Assembly: GCF_018889955.1 (NCBI RefSeq)
Contig: NZ_CP076545.1
Span: 1,054,001 to 1,118,000 of the forward strand
Direction of reading: 5' to 3'
DNA length: 64,000 nucleotides
Source: Collinsella sp. zg1085
GTDB taxonomy: Bacteria; Actinomycetota; Coriobacteriia; Coriobacteriales; Coriobacteriaceae
Positions 1 through 9,149 of the stretch are shown here, one piece after another. Positions within the stretch are counted from its first letter, which is position 1; each line of letters begins with the position of its first letter. Under the pieces are notes generated by a model, which had not been told where the DNA came from, made no database searches, and was given only the letters and a program-made list of their open reading frames with translations. A program made the position numbers and the translations under genes.

Positions 1-488
1 TTATTCCATTCGTCTTCAAGGATTTGTCCGTATTCTTCTTCAAGGCGTGCATAAAAAGCAATAGCAGCATCAAGGTCGTCTTGATTTGGATGCCCCTTAC
101 CAATACCGCCAACAAGCTTGAACGGTCCCCAACTATCGTAACCTTGGCAGCCAAACATCGTTAAAACCGTAGCCATTTTGACCTGACAAACACCTGCAAG
201 GTCTCGACCATGCCATTTTTCGTTACCGCCATATGTCATGAGCCCAAAGACTTTATCACCATAGCTTAGACATTGCTCAAGCACACGCTTAAGTCCTGCG
301 TCAAAGCCGCCATAATAAATCCCTGATGCAGCACCAATTAAATGATAAGACGAAACGTCAGGAACCTCATGTTTGCCAAGTGTTGCAATATCTAAGGTAT
401 CAATATCAGGAAAGGCAGCAGCCAGCGCATCAACAACTTTTTTTGTATTTCCATGATGACGACTACGATACAAAATGATGGTTTTCAT
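1..488 (-). CDS. flavodoxin-like protein, 3' end cut by window edge
   Basis: At least 162 codons are visible; the frame is still open at the left edge, so the C-terminus is missing. The product begins MKTIILYRSRHHGNT, the flavodoxin pattern of a first beta strand followed by a Ser/Arg/His-Gly-Asn-Thr phosphate loop that holds FMN. A second FMN-loop-like stretch (LIGAASGIYYGGFD) and a third (GLMTYGGNEKWHGRDL) follow in flavodoxin order. The start ATG at 488 has a GGAG about five bases upstream. It is likely a small cytoplasmic FMN electron carrier or an NADPH-dependent FMN reductase relative; its partner cannot be told from here. It is the last gene of the minus-strand run below dihydrofolate reductase. 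Confidence 0.8.
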   Translation of the reverse strand, partial: MKTIILYRSRHHGNTKKVVDALAAAFPDIDTLDIATLGKHEVPDVSSYHLIGAASGIYYGGFDAGLKRVLEQCLSYGDKVFGLMTYGGNEKWHGRDLAGVCQVKMATVLTMFGCQGYDSWGPFKLVGGIGKGHPNQDDLDAAIAFYARLEEEYGQILEDEWN

Positions 489-582
489 ATGCTCCAAGCC
501 TTTTCATGTAATCCGGATAACCTGTGTGTTTATCAACTATAGCGCACTACACCTCAGCGCAGAAGCCCACACCCGCCAAATA

Positions 583-1092
583 CTAAACGCGCTGATAGGT
601 ACAGAACTGATACTTTACGCCCGCATCACCCTCACCCGCCTGAATTGTGTGAGTGTCAGACTCACTAACTAAGCGCCAGTCAGGATGCTCATCTAAATTA
701 GGAAACCGTGTATCCACCGGATGAACAACATGGTTCTTGGTGATGATAGCCTCACTACAGCGCCCTAAAAGCGCTTGGTATATTTGACCGCCACCAATAA
801 CCCATGCAAGTTCATCAACACCTAAAAGCTCATCGAGCTCGTCAATACTATGAATCACTTCAACCTCTGCCGGCGCAAACTGACTATCGCGCGTAATAAC
901 AATATTGCGCCGCCCAGGTAAAGGCTTTGCTCCTGGTAAGCTTTCAAGCGTCTTTCTACCCATGACAAGTGTTGCCCCGCGAGTTGCATCAACAAAATGG
1001 CGCATATCGGCTTTATTATTAACCACCATGTCACCCGAGCAACCAATACCCCAGTCGTCACACACTGCAACAATTGCCTTAAGCACTGCCAT
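583..1092 (-). CDS. folA: dihydrofolate reductase
   Basis: The 169-residue product reduces dihydrofolate to tetrahydrofolate with NADPH, regenerating the cofactor oxidised by thymidylate synthase. It starts LKAIVAVCDDWGIGCSGDMV, the DHFR strand with the WGIG substrate loop. It has the NADPH-binding stretch VMGRKTLESLPGAKPLPGRRN and the late GGGQIY motif (VIGGGQIYQALL). The length is normal. The start ATG has AAAGGAG upstream. It lies 46 bases downstream of thyA on the same strand, the usual folate/dTMP pairing, so co-transcription is likely. Confidence 0.96.
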   Translation of the reverse strand: MAVLKAIVAVCDDWGIGCSGDMVVNNKADMRHFVDATRGATLVMGRKTLESLPGAKPLPGRRNIVITRDSQFAPAEVEVIHSIDELDELLGVDELAWVIGGGQIYQALLGRCSEAIITKNHVVHPVDTRFPNLDEHPDWRLVSESDTHTIQAGEGDAGVKYQFCTYQRV

Positions 1093-1138
1093 ATATGCTC
1101 CTTTATCAATTGAGCCTAAAAAGACCCGTCAACCCTAT

Positions 1139-1987
1139 CTACACAGCAATTGGAATACCCTTGATTTGCGGACCTGTCTCATAGCCCTCAACTATCAAAT
1201 CATCCGTTGTAAAGTCGTAAAAATTACGTACCTCTGGATTTAAGGATACGCACGGCGCACTAAGCTGCGGGCGGCTAATAAGCTCACGCACGAGTGGCAC
1301 ATGGCGGTCATAGATATGCGCGTCAACAATAACATGAAGCAGCTCTCCGGCCTCCATATTAACGTGGCGCGCAACCATCATAAGCAACAGAGCGTACTGG
1401 CACACATTCCAATTATTTGCCGCCAAAATATCTTGACTGCGCTGCATGAGCACCATATTAAGTACTGGCCGCGCATCTTGAGCCCCCTGAGTAACGTTAT
1501 AGGTTACGCTGTATGCACACGGATACAGATGCATTGCATGTAAATCTGAAAACGTATACATGTTGGTCATAATACGACGCGAAAACGGCGTGTGCTCAAG
1601 GTCATACAGCACGCGATCCATCTGGTCAAAGTCGCCCTCAGGATAGTGTGAGGTCTGGGCAATCTGATAACCATACGCCTTACCAATAGAACCTGTTTCA
1701 TCAGCCCATTGGTCCCAGATATGGCTCTTGAGGTCGTGGATATTATTCGACTTCTTCTGATAAATCCATAAAATTTCATCCATGGCAGACTTCAAGGCAG
1801 TGCGTCGCAAGGTGAGCGCCGGAAACTCTTCACGCAAGTCATAGCGATTGGTTACACCAAAATTTTTGATTGTATAAGCTGGTGTTCCATCTTCCCAGTG
1901 CGGACGTACCTTCTCGCCCTCGGTAGTTGTACCGTTATCTAAAATATCCTGACACATTTTAACAAAGAGCTGGTCTGCCTTGCTCAT
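1139..1987 (-). CDS. thyA: thymidylate synthase, ThyA type
   Basis: The 282-residue product methylates dUMP to dTMP using methylene-tetrahydrofolate. Recognisable parts are the N-terminal DGTPAYTI segment, HIWDQWADETGSIGKAYGYQ, the phosphate-binding FSRRIM arginines, the catalytic cysteine in HLYPCAYSVTYNV and the HIYDRHVPLV segment. In the E. coli-type enzyme the active-site Cys is followed by His; here it is Pro-Cys-Ala-Tyr. This and the overall sequence resemble the Bacillus subtilis ThyA / phage phi3T-type branch rather than the E. coli branch (from memory of the family, not an alignment). It is first of a two-gene unit with folA downstream. Confidence 0.95.
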   Translation of the reverse strand: MSKADQLFVKMCQDILDNGTTTEGEKVRPHWEDGTPAYTIKNFGVTNRYDLREEFPALTLRRTALKSAMDEILWIYQKKSNNIHDLKSHIWDQWADETGSIGKAYGYQIAQTSHYPEGDFDQMDRVLYDLEHTPFSRRIMTNMYTFSDLHAMHLYPCAYSVTYNVTQGAQDARPVLNMVLMQRSQDILAANNWNVCQYALLLMMVARHVNMEAGELLHVIVDAHIYDRHVPLVRELISRPQLSAPCVSLNPEVRNFYDFTTDDLIVEGYETGPQIKGIPIAV

Positions 1988-2110
1988 AGTTCCTCCTGCC
2001 AGCGTGTTTTATAACTGAGTCACTCTATACCGATACCAACAAGCTCATACCTTACTGCGTGGGGCGAGCGCTTATTTGCCATAGGTGAAACTGTACCCAT
2101 TTCACACTAT

Positions 2111-3586
2111 CTATCGACGCTTAAACTGCTCTTCCATCTGGCGCAACATATCAAGGTCAGAACGCGGAGCAGTACCGCCACCTAAACCGCCCATCAGCTG
2201 GCTCATATCCATGCCGGCTAAATTGCCAAGACCTGGCATACGCATTTTTTTGCTCTTACCCTTTTTGCCCTTTGCCTTTTGAGCACCGCGTTGTTGCGCC
2301 ATATTGCGCATACGGCCCATCATCTTGTTCATCTCTCCCCACTGCTTCATGAGGATATTTACATCGGCTGGTGTGGTGCCTGAGCCGCGTGCAATACGAG
2401 CGCGGCGCTGCCCGTTAATCATGCTTGGGCGCAAACGCTCCTCAGAGGTCATCGACAAAATCATGGCTTCAAAGCGCGTAAAGTTTGATTCGTCTAAATT
2501 GCCCCCCATCTTGGCAAGGGCACGCTGACCACCCGGTAACATGCCTAAAATCTTAGTCATGCCACCCATTTTTTGAATTGTGCGCATTTGCTCAAGCAAG
2601 TCGTTCATGGTCAGACCATCGCGAAGCATGCGCTCAGCTGCAGCCATCTGCTGAGCGTCTGCCATCTCCTGAGCCTTTTCGATAATGCCCACTACGTCGC
2701 CCATACCAAGAATACGCTTGGCCATGCGCTCAGGGTTAAATACCTCAAGCGCATCAGGTTTTTCACCAACGGAGGCAAACTTAATGGGTTTTCCGGTAAC
2801 AGCACGCACCGATAAGGCACCGCCGCCACGAGCATCGCCATCAAGCTTAGATACGATAACGCCGTCAAATTCAGTGCGCTCAGCAAAAGTAGCAACAACA
2901 TTGACAATATCTTGACCAGTCATGGCATCGACAACCATAAGCACCTGATCAGGCTTAACGGCGCGCTTAATATCAACAGCCTCTTGCATCATGACTTCAT
3001 CAATTTGCAAGCGACCTGCTGTATCGACAATCACCACATCACGCATGCTATTGACTGCCTCGCGAACAGCATCTTCTGCAATTTGAATGGGGTGGGCTCC
3101 ATCACCTCGAAACACTGGTACGCCAATTTCTCCACCAAGGGTAGCTAACTGATCGGCTGCAGCAGGACGATATACGTCGCATGCTGCAAGCAGAGGGCTT
3201 CTACCTTGCTTTTTTAAGAGATAGGCAAGCTTTGCCGCAGCGGTGGTTTTACCAGAACCCTGGAGGCCCACAAGCATAATAACGTTAGGAATACGACTTG
3301 ATAGCACCAATTTGCTCTCGGTAGCACCTAAGAGCACAATAAGCTCGTCAAGAACAATTTTTACAACGTTTTGCGCAGGGGTCAGTGATTCAAGCACCTC
3401 AGCTGTCAAACAGCGCTCACGCGTGCGCTCAACAAAATCGCGCACCACCTTAAAGTTAACGTCTGCCTCAAGCAAAGCCATGCGAATATCGCGCATAGCA
3501 CTTGTAATATCAGCCTCGGTTAGTTTTCCTTTGCCACGCAGGCGGTCAAAGGTATCGGCAAGGCGATCGGATAAGCTATTAAACAT
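2111..3586 (-). CDS. ffh: signal recognition particle protein Ffh
   Basis: This SRP54 GTPase binds 4.5S RNA and signal sequences and delivers ribosomes to FtsY at the membrane. The order of parts is an N-terminal helical bundle (MFNSLSDRLADTFDRLRGKGKL), the GTPase G1 motif GLQGSGKTTAAAKLA, DTAGR (G3), a TKLDG-type SKLDGDARGGG (G4), and a methionine-rich M domain (QMAAAERMLRDGL, MGGMTKILGMLPGG, many Met-Gly-Arg-Met repeats). A start 14 codons further upstream is possible, but the ATG at 3586 has AAGGAG at proper spacing, so I chose 491 residues. ftsY and smc lie just upstream on the same strand. Confidence 0.96.
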   Translation of the reverse strand: MFNSLSDRLADTFDRLRGKGKLTEADITSAMRDIRMALLEADVNFKVVRDFVERTRERCLTAEVLESLTPAQNVVKIVLDELIVLLGATESKLVLSSRIPNVIMLVGLQGSGKTTAAAKLAYLLKKQGRSPLLAACDVYRPAAADQLATLGGEIGVPVFRGDGAHPIQIAEDAVREAVNSMRDVVIVDTAGRLQIDEVMMQEAVDIKRAVKPDQVLMVVDAMTGQDIVNVVATFAERTEFDGVIVSKLDGDARGGGALSVRAVTGKPIKFASVGEKPDALEVFNPERMAKRILGMGDVVGIIEKAQEMADAQQMAAAERMLRDGLTMNDLLEQMRTIQKMGGMTKILGMLPGGQRALAKMGGNLDESNFTRFEAMILSMTSEERLRPSMINGQRRARIARGSGTTPADVNILMKQWGEMNKMMGRMRNMAQQRGAQKAKGKKGKSKKMRMPGLGNLAGMDMSQLMGGLGGGTAPRSDLDMLRQMEEQFKRR

Positions 3587-3654
3587 AGGCTCGCTCCTTT
3601 TTGACAGCGTAAAAACTCGTACTTGCAAAAACGCTTAAGATAAGATGGTTGCTC

Positions 3655-4569
3655 TTAATCTTCTCCTACCAGCGCTCGGCTAAAACTCAGAGCATCAAAA
3701 ACTTGCAAATCTTCTAAATGCTCACCTACGCCAATACGATAGATTGGCAAACCAAGACGTGCCGCAACCGCAAGTGCAATGCCGCCCTTTGCGGTACCAT
3801 CGAGTTTGGTAAGAATGATGCCGTCAAGACCTAGGGCATCGTTAAACTCACGTGCCTGATTGAGCCCGTTTTGACCGGTGGCCGCATCGATTACCAACAC
3901 CACGTAAACCGGCATGGGACCGGCTTTGAGTTTTTCGGCACGTTTGCGCGTAACGCTAACCACCTTACTTAACTCACGCATAAGCTCCGCCGACGTATGC
4001 AGACGACCAGCCGTATCAATCAAAACCAAATCGGCACCACTGGCATCAGCTTCGTCTAAGACATCAAAGCACACACTTGCCGGGTCAGAGCCGCGGTCGC
4101 GTTTTACCACAGGTACACCAGCGCGGTTTCCCCACACATCGAGCTGCTCAATTGCTGCTGCCCGAAAGGTATCGGCGCTTCCTATTACCACGCGACGACC
4201 CTGTTCTGCTGCTGCAGCTGCAAGTTTTCCCACAGTAGTTGTTTTGCCGGCACCATTGATACCGACAAACAGCACACAAGCAGGACCCGTAGCAAAAATA
4301 TCTTTACGAGGTGCGACAAAAATATCTGCGAGACGCGCAGTAAGAGCGCGGCGCAGTTGAGGAGCAGTGGTGAGATTTTGTCGCGCAGCCTCTTCACGCA
4401 GTTTATCGGTGATAGAAAGGGCAAGCTCAGCGCCCATGTCACCCATAACTAGGGTATCCTCAAGCTCTTCCCAAAAACGCTCATCAACATCGCCGCCAAA
4501 ATAAAAAACCTCGTTTAAGGCCTCACGGCTGCGCTCAAGACCACGCTTCAATGAATCAAATAAACCCAT
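3655..4569 (-). CDS. ftsY: signal recognition particle receptor FtsY
   Basis: This SRP receptor GTPase pairs with Ffh at the membrane. The 304-residue product has only a short N-terminal part (MGLFDSLKRGLERSREALN) without the long acidic A domain of E. coli FtsY, as is normal in many Gram-positive bacteria. GTPase motifs are GINGAGKTTTVGKLA (G1), DTFRAAAIEQL (I-box region), DTAGRLHT (G3) and TKLDGTAKGG (G4). The start overlaps the smc stop codon by one base (TAATG), so translation is probably coupled. The order smc-ftsY-ffh is a common Gram-positive arrangement. Confidence 0.96.
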   Translation of the reverse strand: MGLFDSLKRGLERSREALNEVFYFGGDVDERFWEELEDTLVMGDMGAELALSITDKLREEAARQNLTTAPQLRRALTARLADIFVAPRKDIFATGPACVLFVGINGAGKTTTVGKLAAAAAEQGRRVVIGSADTFRAAAIEQLDVWGNRAGVPVVKRDRGSDPASVCFDVLDEADASGADLVLIDTAGRLHTSAELMRELSKVVSVTRKRAEKLKAGPMPVYVVLVIDAATGQNGLNQAREFNDALGLDGIILTKLDGTAKGGIALAVAARLGLPIYRIGVGEHLEDLQVFDALSFSRALVGED

Positions 4570-7500
4570 TAGACATTCACGACCTTTCCGGAGCTGCGAT
4601 CAAGGCGCTGACTTACCACACGGCTCACGCCGTCTGCTTGCATAGAAACGCCGTAGAGGACATCGGCATCTTCCATAGTGCGCCTCTGGTGACTAATTAC
4701 CAGCAGCTGCGTTGAGCTGCGCAAGGTATCTAGCGCACCAATAAGCTTGCTCAAATTTGCATCATCAAGAGCCGCCTCAACCTCATCTAATACATAAAAC
4801 GGTACCGTTCGCGTGCGATATACCGCAAAAAGAAGGGCAAGCGCGGTGAGAGACTTTTCACCGCCGCTCATGAGCATCATCTTGGCAATGCGCTTACCAC
4901 GAGGTTGAGCCACCACCTCAATGCCTGTTGTTGCCGGGTGCTCAGGGTCAGTCATTTCAAGGCGCGCCTGACCACCCGGAAATAACATGCTAAAAACTTC
5001 GCAGAAATTCTTATTAACCTCAGCAAAGGTTAGCAAGAATTGATTTTTCATTTTGCGGTCAATGGCATGAATAATCTTGGTAAGCGAGTTACGCGCGCGC
5101 TCCAAATCTTGAAGCTGCGCCTCAACATATGTTGAGCGCTCTTTAAGCTCCTCATATTCCTGAAAAGCCACCTGATTAACTGGGCCTAAATTGTTGATTT
5201 GGCGGGCAATATCTTCTAGTTCACGCCGACAAGCCGCGGGGTCATCAGGAGCAGGCAGCATAAGCGCTTCTTCAAGAACACCGCCCTCTGCCGTTACTGA
5301 TGCAAGCGCATTTTCAACCTGAACCTCAAGCTTACCACGCGCAACCTGAAGCTCATTGAGTGATGCACGCGCATCATCAACAGCAGTCTTTGCTGTTGCT
5401 ACCTCGGCCTTAGCATGCTCAATGGTCTCTCGTAAACTACTCGTACCTGCCTCTGCCATAGATGCCTGATCGCGCAAACGCGCTGCCCAGTCATGCGCTC
5501 TCTCAAGGAGTGCGTCATAGCGGCTGTGCAGAGGGTCTATACGCAGGCGCAGTACCTCAAGCGAACGCGCCGATTGCTGTGTTGCATGAATCTTGTGGTT
5601 CAGACGCTCTAAGCGATGTTCAAGTTCTGGGACTTGCTTTGCTAAATTGCGCTCACGTTCAGTTGCTGACGCAAGTCTTATTTTTGCTTCTGCAAGCTGT
5701 TCTGTTGCTTCACTATCTTGTATTCGCAATTGTTCAAGTTCATCAGCGGCGTTTTGCGAGGCTGCACGAAGCTCTGCTACGTGCTCACGCGCTGCTTCTC
5801 GCTTGGTACTCAATTCATCGAGCTTAGGCTGCGCTGCTTGAACTTTTTCTGCCGCTTGATGACGACGTTCACGCAAGGTATGCATCTCAGCTTGAGCACG
5901 AGAAAGCTCATGTTCCATGCGTCCAATTTCTGAGCGGGCAGACGCAAGCTCACCATCGAGCTGAGCAATGCTTTGGCGAGCATCATCTTTTGCTTGTGAC
6001 GCATCTTCAAGGGCGCGCTCGGCATCAAGTACCTGTTTTTGCGCCTGTTCATGTAACACGGATACATCAGGGTGTACATCTGCCAACTCACGAATACGAC
6101 GCTTGCGCTCAAGGGTGCCTTCATGAACAGAGGCCTGAGCTCCCAAACGAAGTACCTGTGTATGAGAAATACAAGTTCCCGCGCGTGTGACATACATGAC
6201 ACCTGCTGGAGACGAACTGCCTAAAACCTGATTGACACTATCAACCACATAATAATGACCCAACATATTACGCAGGGCACCCTCATAACCAGGGGTAATG
6301 CTCAACATATCAATCAGGCGGGTGCCAAATGGTGCCGAAGCATCATCATGATTTGTTTGCGCTGTAACAAGGGTTGCTGCACCAGAGAGCTCCTGCGCTT
6401 CAAGTTCAGGAACCAGTACCGAGAAGGTGTTAGCATCTGACACCACACGGGCGTTCATATCTGAACCCAATATCTTTTCAACAAGCTTTTCAATATCGGC
6501 AGGTGCCTCAAACACATCAGCAAAACGTGCACTCACATAATCGGGGTGCTGCGAGCTGATGGTATCCAGCATTTCAGACCCTTGAAGATGCTGGTCATCA
6601 AGACGACGCAAATTATTAAGCTCTAGCTCAAGTTCAGATAATTTATCTGCTGCAGCACGCTCGGCAGCTCGCCTAGCTACAAGTGCAGCTTGAGCAGTTT
6701 GATAGGCGGCCTTTGCTTCAACATCCGCCGTCTTTGCATCAGTCAGCTTTGCCTCAAGCTCTACCACGTAGTCTCGTCGAGCTGAAAGCGCTGCATGCAC
6801 CTGTTCAGACTGTTCCTCAATTTGTTCTATACGCGAGGCAAACATGGAGTCTTCAAGTTCTGCATTTGAAAGCGTTTCGCGCAGGCGTGCAAGCTGAAGC
6901 GAAGCATCGTCGATTTCGCGCTCAAGACCTCGAACCTCACGTTGCATATCAGCGATACCTTGTTCAAGTGAGGTTCGTTTGTTATGCAGCTCACGGGCAG
7001 CAGGGCCTGCATCTTGTACGGCAGCCTCTGCTGCCTGCCGGGCGCCACGTACCTCATCAAGCTCTTTCTGCGCGGCTTGCAGCTCTTCCTGTACGCGACG
7101 ATACTGATGCTCTGACCCTGAAAGGGTACTTCTCATCTCAGAAAGCTGGCGCACCATGTTGCGCCCTTTTTCTTCAAGTAAGCGCATGTCTGAGCCAATG
7201 CGTCCCACCACATCTTGCATGTGCCGGCGCTGTTCGCCTAAATCTCCAACAAAGAGACCCTTTTCCTCAAGCATAACCTGAAGTTTTTCAAGCTCGCGCT
7301 CTTTTTCGGCATGACGGTATGTCGCCAACTCAAGCGCTGCATCAGCCTCAGTGCCTTGCTGCTCAAGTTTTTTCCAGTGACTCTGCAAGCGCCGTAGCTC
7401 ATCAACTGCCAAGATTTGAGTGAGCTCATGAGCTCGTTTGGTTAAGTCTTGATACTTGCGCGCACGGTCAACTTGACGCTCAAGCGGGCGAAGCTGACGT

Positions 7501-8096
7501 GTGAGCTCACGGTTAATATCACGTGCCCGCGTGAGGTGGGCATCCATAGACGAAATCTTTTTTTGCGCACGCTCCTTGCGGCGTTTATGTTTAGAAATAC
7601 CAGCCGCTTCTTCTATAAGAGCGCGACGTTCTTCAGGGCGACTTTGCAAAATTGCATCGAGCTTGCCCTGAGAAATGATGGAGTGTGTATCTTTACCAAG
7701 ACCGGAGTCGTGCAAAATATCCTGAATGTCCATCAGGCGGCAAGGGCTTGCGTTAATAAGATACTCGCTCTCACCTGAGCGATACATGCGCCGCGTTATA
7801 GCCACCTCATGAAAGTCAACCGGAAGCGTTCTATCCGCGTTATCAAGCACCAGAGTTACCTCAGCAACTCCCACCGGCTTACGTGCAGAAGAGCCTGAAA
7901 AAATCACGTCTTCCATAGCCTGACCACGCAGTTGCTTGGCGCTCTGCTCGCCCAACACCCATAAAATTGCATCAGATATATTTGATTTGCCAGACCCATT
8001 TGGTCCAACAATAACCGTTAAACCCTCTTCAAAACTCATATGAGCACGGTCAGCAAATGACTTAAAACCTTTAAGCGTCAGCGATTTAAGAAACAT
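4569..8096 (-). CDS. smc: chromosome segregation protein SMC
   Basis: This 1175-residue ATPase dimerises, traps DNA loops and works with ScpA/ScpB in chromosome organisation. The N-terminal head has Walker A GPNGSGKSN. Two long heptad-rich coiled coils (about residues 170-480 and 680-1000, rich in Glu, Ala, Arg and Gln) flank a hinge near residues 500-660. The C-terminal head carries the ABC signature LMSGGEKSLTALAL and Walker B FYVLDEVEAALDD. The length is typical. It starts just after rnc and ends overlapping ftsY by one base. Confidence 0.97.
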   Translation of the reverse strand: MFLKSLTLKGFKSFADRAHMSFEEGLTVIVGPNGSGKSNISDAILWVLGEQSAKQLRGQAMEDVIFSGSSARKPVGVAEVTLVLDNADRTLPVDFHEVAITRRMYRSGESEYLINASPCRLMDIQDILHDSGLGKDTHSIISQGKLDAILQSRPEERRALIEEAAGISKHKRRKERAQKKISSMDAHLTRARDINRELTRQLRPLERQVDRARKYQDLTKRAHELTQILAVDELRRLQSHWKKLEQQGTEADAALELATYRHAEKERELEKLQVMLEEKGLFVGDLGEQRRHMQDVVGRIGSDMRLLEEKGRNMVRQLSEMRSTLSGSEHQYRRVQEELQAAQKELDEVRGARQAAEAAVQDAGPAARELHNKRTSLEQGIADMQREVRGLEREIDDASLQLARLRETLSNAELEDSMFASRIEQIEEQSEQVHAALSARRDYVVELEAKLTDAKTADVEAKAAYQTAQAALVARRAAERAAADKLSELELELNNLRRLDDQHLQGSEMLDTISSQHPDYVSARFADVFEAPADIEKLVEKILGSDMNARVVSDANTFSVLVPELEAQELSGAATLVTAQTNHDDASAPFGTRLIDMLSITPGYEGALRNMLGHYYVVDSVNQVLGSSSPAGVMYVTRAGTCISHTQVLRLGAQASVHEGTLERKRRIRELADVHPDVSVLHEQAQKQVLDAERALEDASQAKDDARQSIAQLDGELASARSEIGRMEHELSRAQAEMHTLRERRHQAAEKVQAAQPKLDELSTKREAAREHVAELRAASQNAADELEQLRIQDSEATEQLAEAKIRLASATERERNLAKQVPELEHRLERLNHKIHATQQSARSLEVLRLRIDPLHSRYDALLERAHDWAARLRDQASMAEAGTSSLRETIEHAKAEVATAKTAVDDARASLNELQVARGKLEVQVENALASVTAEGGVLEEALMLPAPDDPAACRRELEDIARQINNLGPVNQVAFQEYEELKERSTYVEAQLQDLERARNSLTKIIHAIDRKMKNQFLLTFAEVNKNFCEVFSMLFPGGQARLEMTDPEHPATTGIEVVAQPRGKRIAKMMLMSGGEKSLTALALLFAVYRTRTVPFYVLDEVEAALDDANLSKLIGALDTLRSSTQLLVISHQRRTMEDADVLYGVSMQADGVSRVVSQRLDRSSGKVVNV

Positions 8097-8101
8097 AGAG
8101 C

Positions 8102-8827
8102 CTACCCAAGCTTTCGTTTGAGGATGACGCCTTGAGTGGTATAGCCCAAACGCTCAAGCGCATCTAAGGCCGCCGCAGCCTCCGCCTCTTTCTTTGAAGA
8201 GCCCGTCCCCTTGCCCTGCCGTGCGCCATCAAGCAGTGCCACTGCTGTAAAGCGAGGTTGATGCGGTGGACCTGATACATCAACCATCTTATATGTAAGG
8301 AGCCCTAAGCGATCTGCCTGTACACGCTCAAGCAAATAAGACTTGGGGTTTTCAGGTCGCTCAGCTCTATCAGCCGCAAGATGCGGGCGCAGCGTTCGCA
8401 TAATAAAACTCTCTGCTGCCTCTATTCCACCGTCTAAGTATAGCGCCCCTACCAGCGCTTCATATACATTTTCAAGGGCAGAATGCATACCGCGCGACCC
8501 GGTACCAAGCTCTGATGCTCCCAAAAAAATGCACTCAGTAATACCCTGCTCCTCGCCCACCTCAGACAAGGTCATCCCAGAGACAAGCGACACCTTAAGC
8601 CGGGTAAGCTTTCCTTCGTCAAAACTGGGATATGCTTCATACAATGCCGCTGCAACCACAGAGCCCAAAATTGAATCGCCTAAAAACTCAAGGCGTTCAT
8701 AGGATTGCCCCGTTGCTTGATCCCCAACCGCTGAAGGGTGAGTAAGAGCTTGGCGCAATAGACTTTTTTGCTTAAAGCTATATGCACAGATTGTTTCAGC
8801 GCGGGCGAGTTTTTCGGCAGGAGACAA
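8102..8827 (-). CDS. rnc: ribonuclease III
   Basis: This double-strand RNA endonuclease processes rRNA precursors and structured mRNAs. The 241-residue product contains the RNase III signature YERLEFLGDSILG, where acidic residues bind Mg2+, and a second acidic site around ENVYEALVGALYLDGG. A C-terminal double-stranded RNA-binding domain covers about residues 160-230 (NPKSYLLERVQ, then GTGSSKKEAEAAAALDAL). The start is TTG at 8827, preceded by GGAGG inside the end of acpP; I see no better ATG. It sits between acpP and smc, a common actinobacterial and Firmicutes order. Confidence 0.95.
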   Translation of the reverse strand: MSPAEKLARAETICAYSFKQKSLLRQALTHPSAVGDQATGQSYERLEFLGDSILGSVVAAALYEAYPSFDEGKLTRLKVSLVSGMTLSEVGEEQGITECIFLGASELGTGSRGMHSALENVYEALVGALYLDGGIEAAESFIMRTLRPHLAADRAERPENPKSYLLERVQADRLGLLTYKMVDVSGPPHQPRFTAVALLDGARQGKGTGSSKKEAEAAAALDALERLGYTTQGVILKRKLG

Positions 8828-8833
8828 AATAGC

Positions 8834-9076
8834 CTACGCCTCCAGTGCAGATTCAATAGCGGCAAGCGCATCGCCCACCGATACTAAATCTTCAAGTGCT
8901 TCATCAGGAAATTCAATATCAAATTCATCTTCTATGGCAGTAACGAGCTGAATACGGTCGAGTGAATTTGCATCGAGGTCATCAAAGGTGGTTTCTTCTG
9001 TGATTTCTGCGCTCTCTATGCCCAAAACATCAGCTGCAACATCTGCCACACGGGACAGCAAATCCTGTTGATCCAT
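8834..9076 (-). CDS. acpP: acyl carrier protein
   Basis: This 80-residue acidic helical protein carries growing acyl chains on a phosphopantetheine arm in type II fatty acid synthesis. The attachment serine is in DANSLDRIQLV; the usual aspartate before the serine (DSLD) is asparagine here, a tolerated variation. About a third of the residues are Asp or Glu, as in known ACPs. It lies 73 bases after plsX and seven bases before rnc, so it belongs to the plsX-acpP-rnc-smc unit. Confidence 0.95.
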   Translation of the reverse strand: MDQQDLLSRVADVAADVLGIESAEITEETTFDDLDANSLDRIQLVTAIEDEFDIEFPDEALEDLVSVGDALAAIESALEA

Positions 9077-9149
9077 GCGTGCCTACCTCTCATGAGCCTG
9101 TCCAGTGCCAAGCTCTATCGACAACAAATACTTAAAGCGCTATTCTACC

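Noticed and set aside
5462-5827. Plus-strand frame of 121 codons inside smc, and similar long shadow frames elsewhere (for example 6683-7276, 25009-25749, 46837-47517)
   Set aside because: They lie wholly within strongly supported genes on the other strand or in another frame and encode no recognisable protein.
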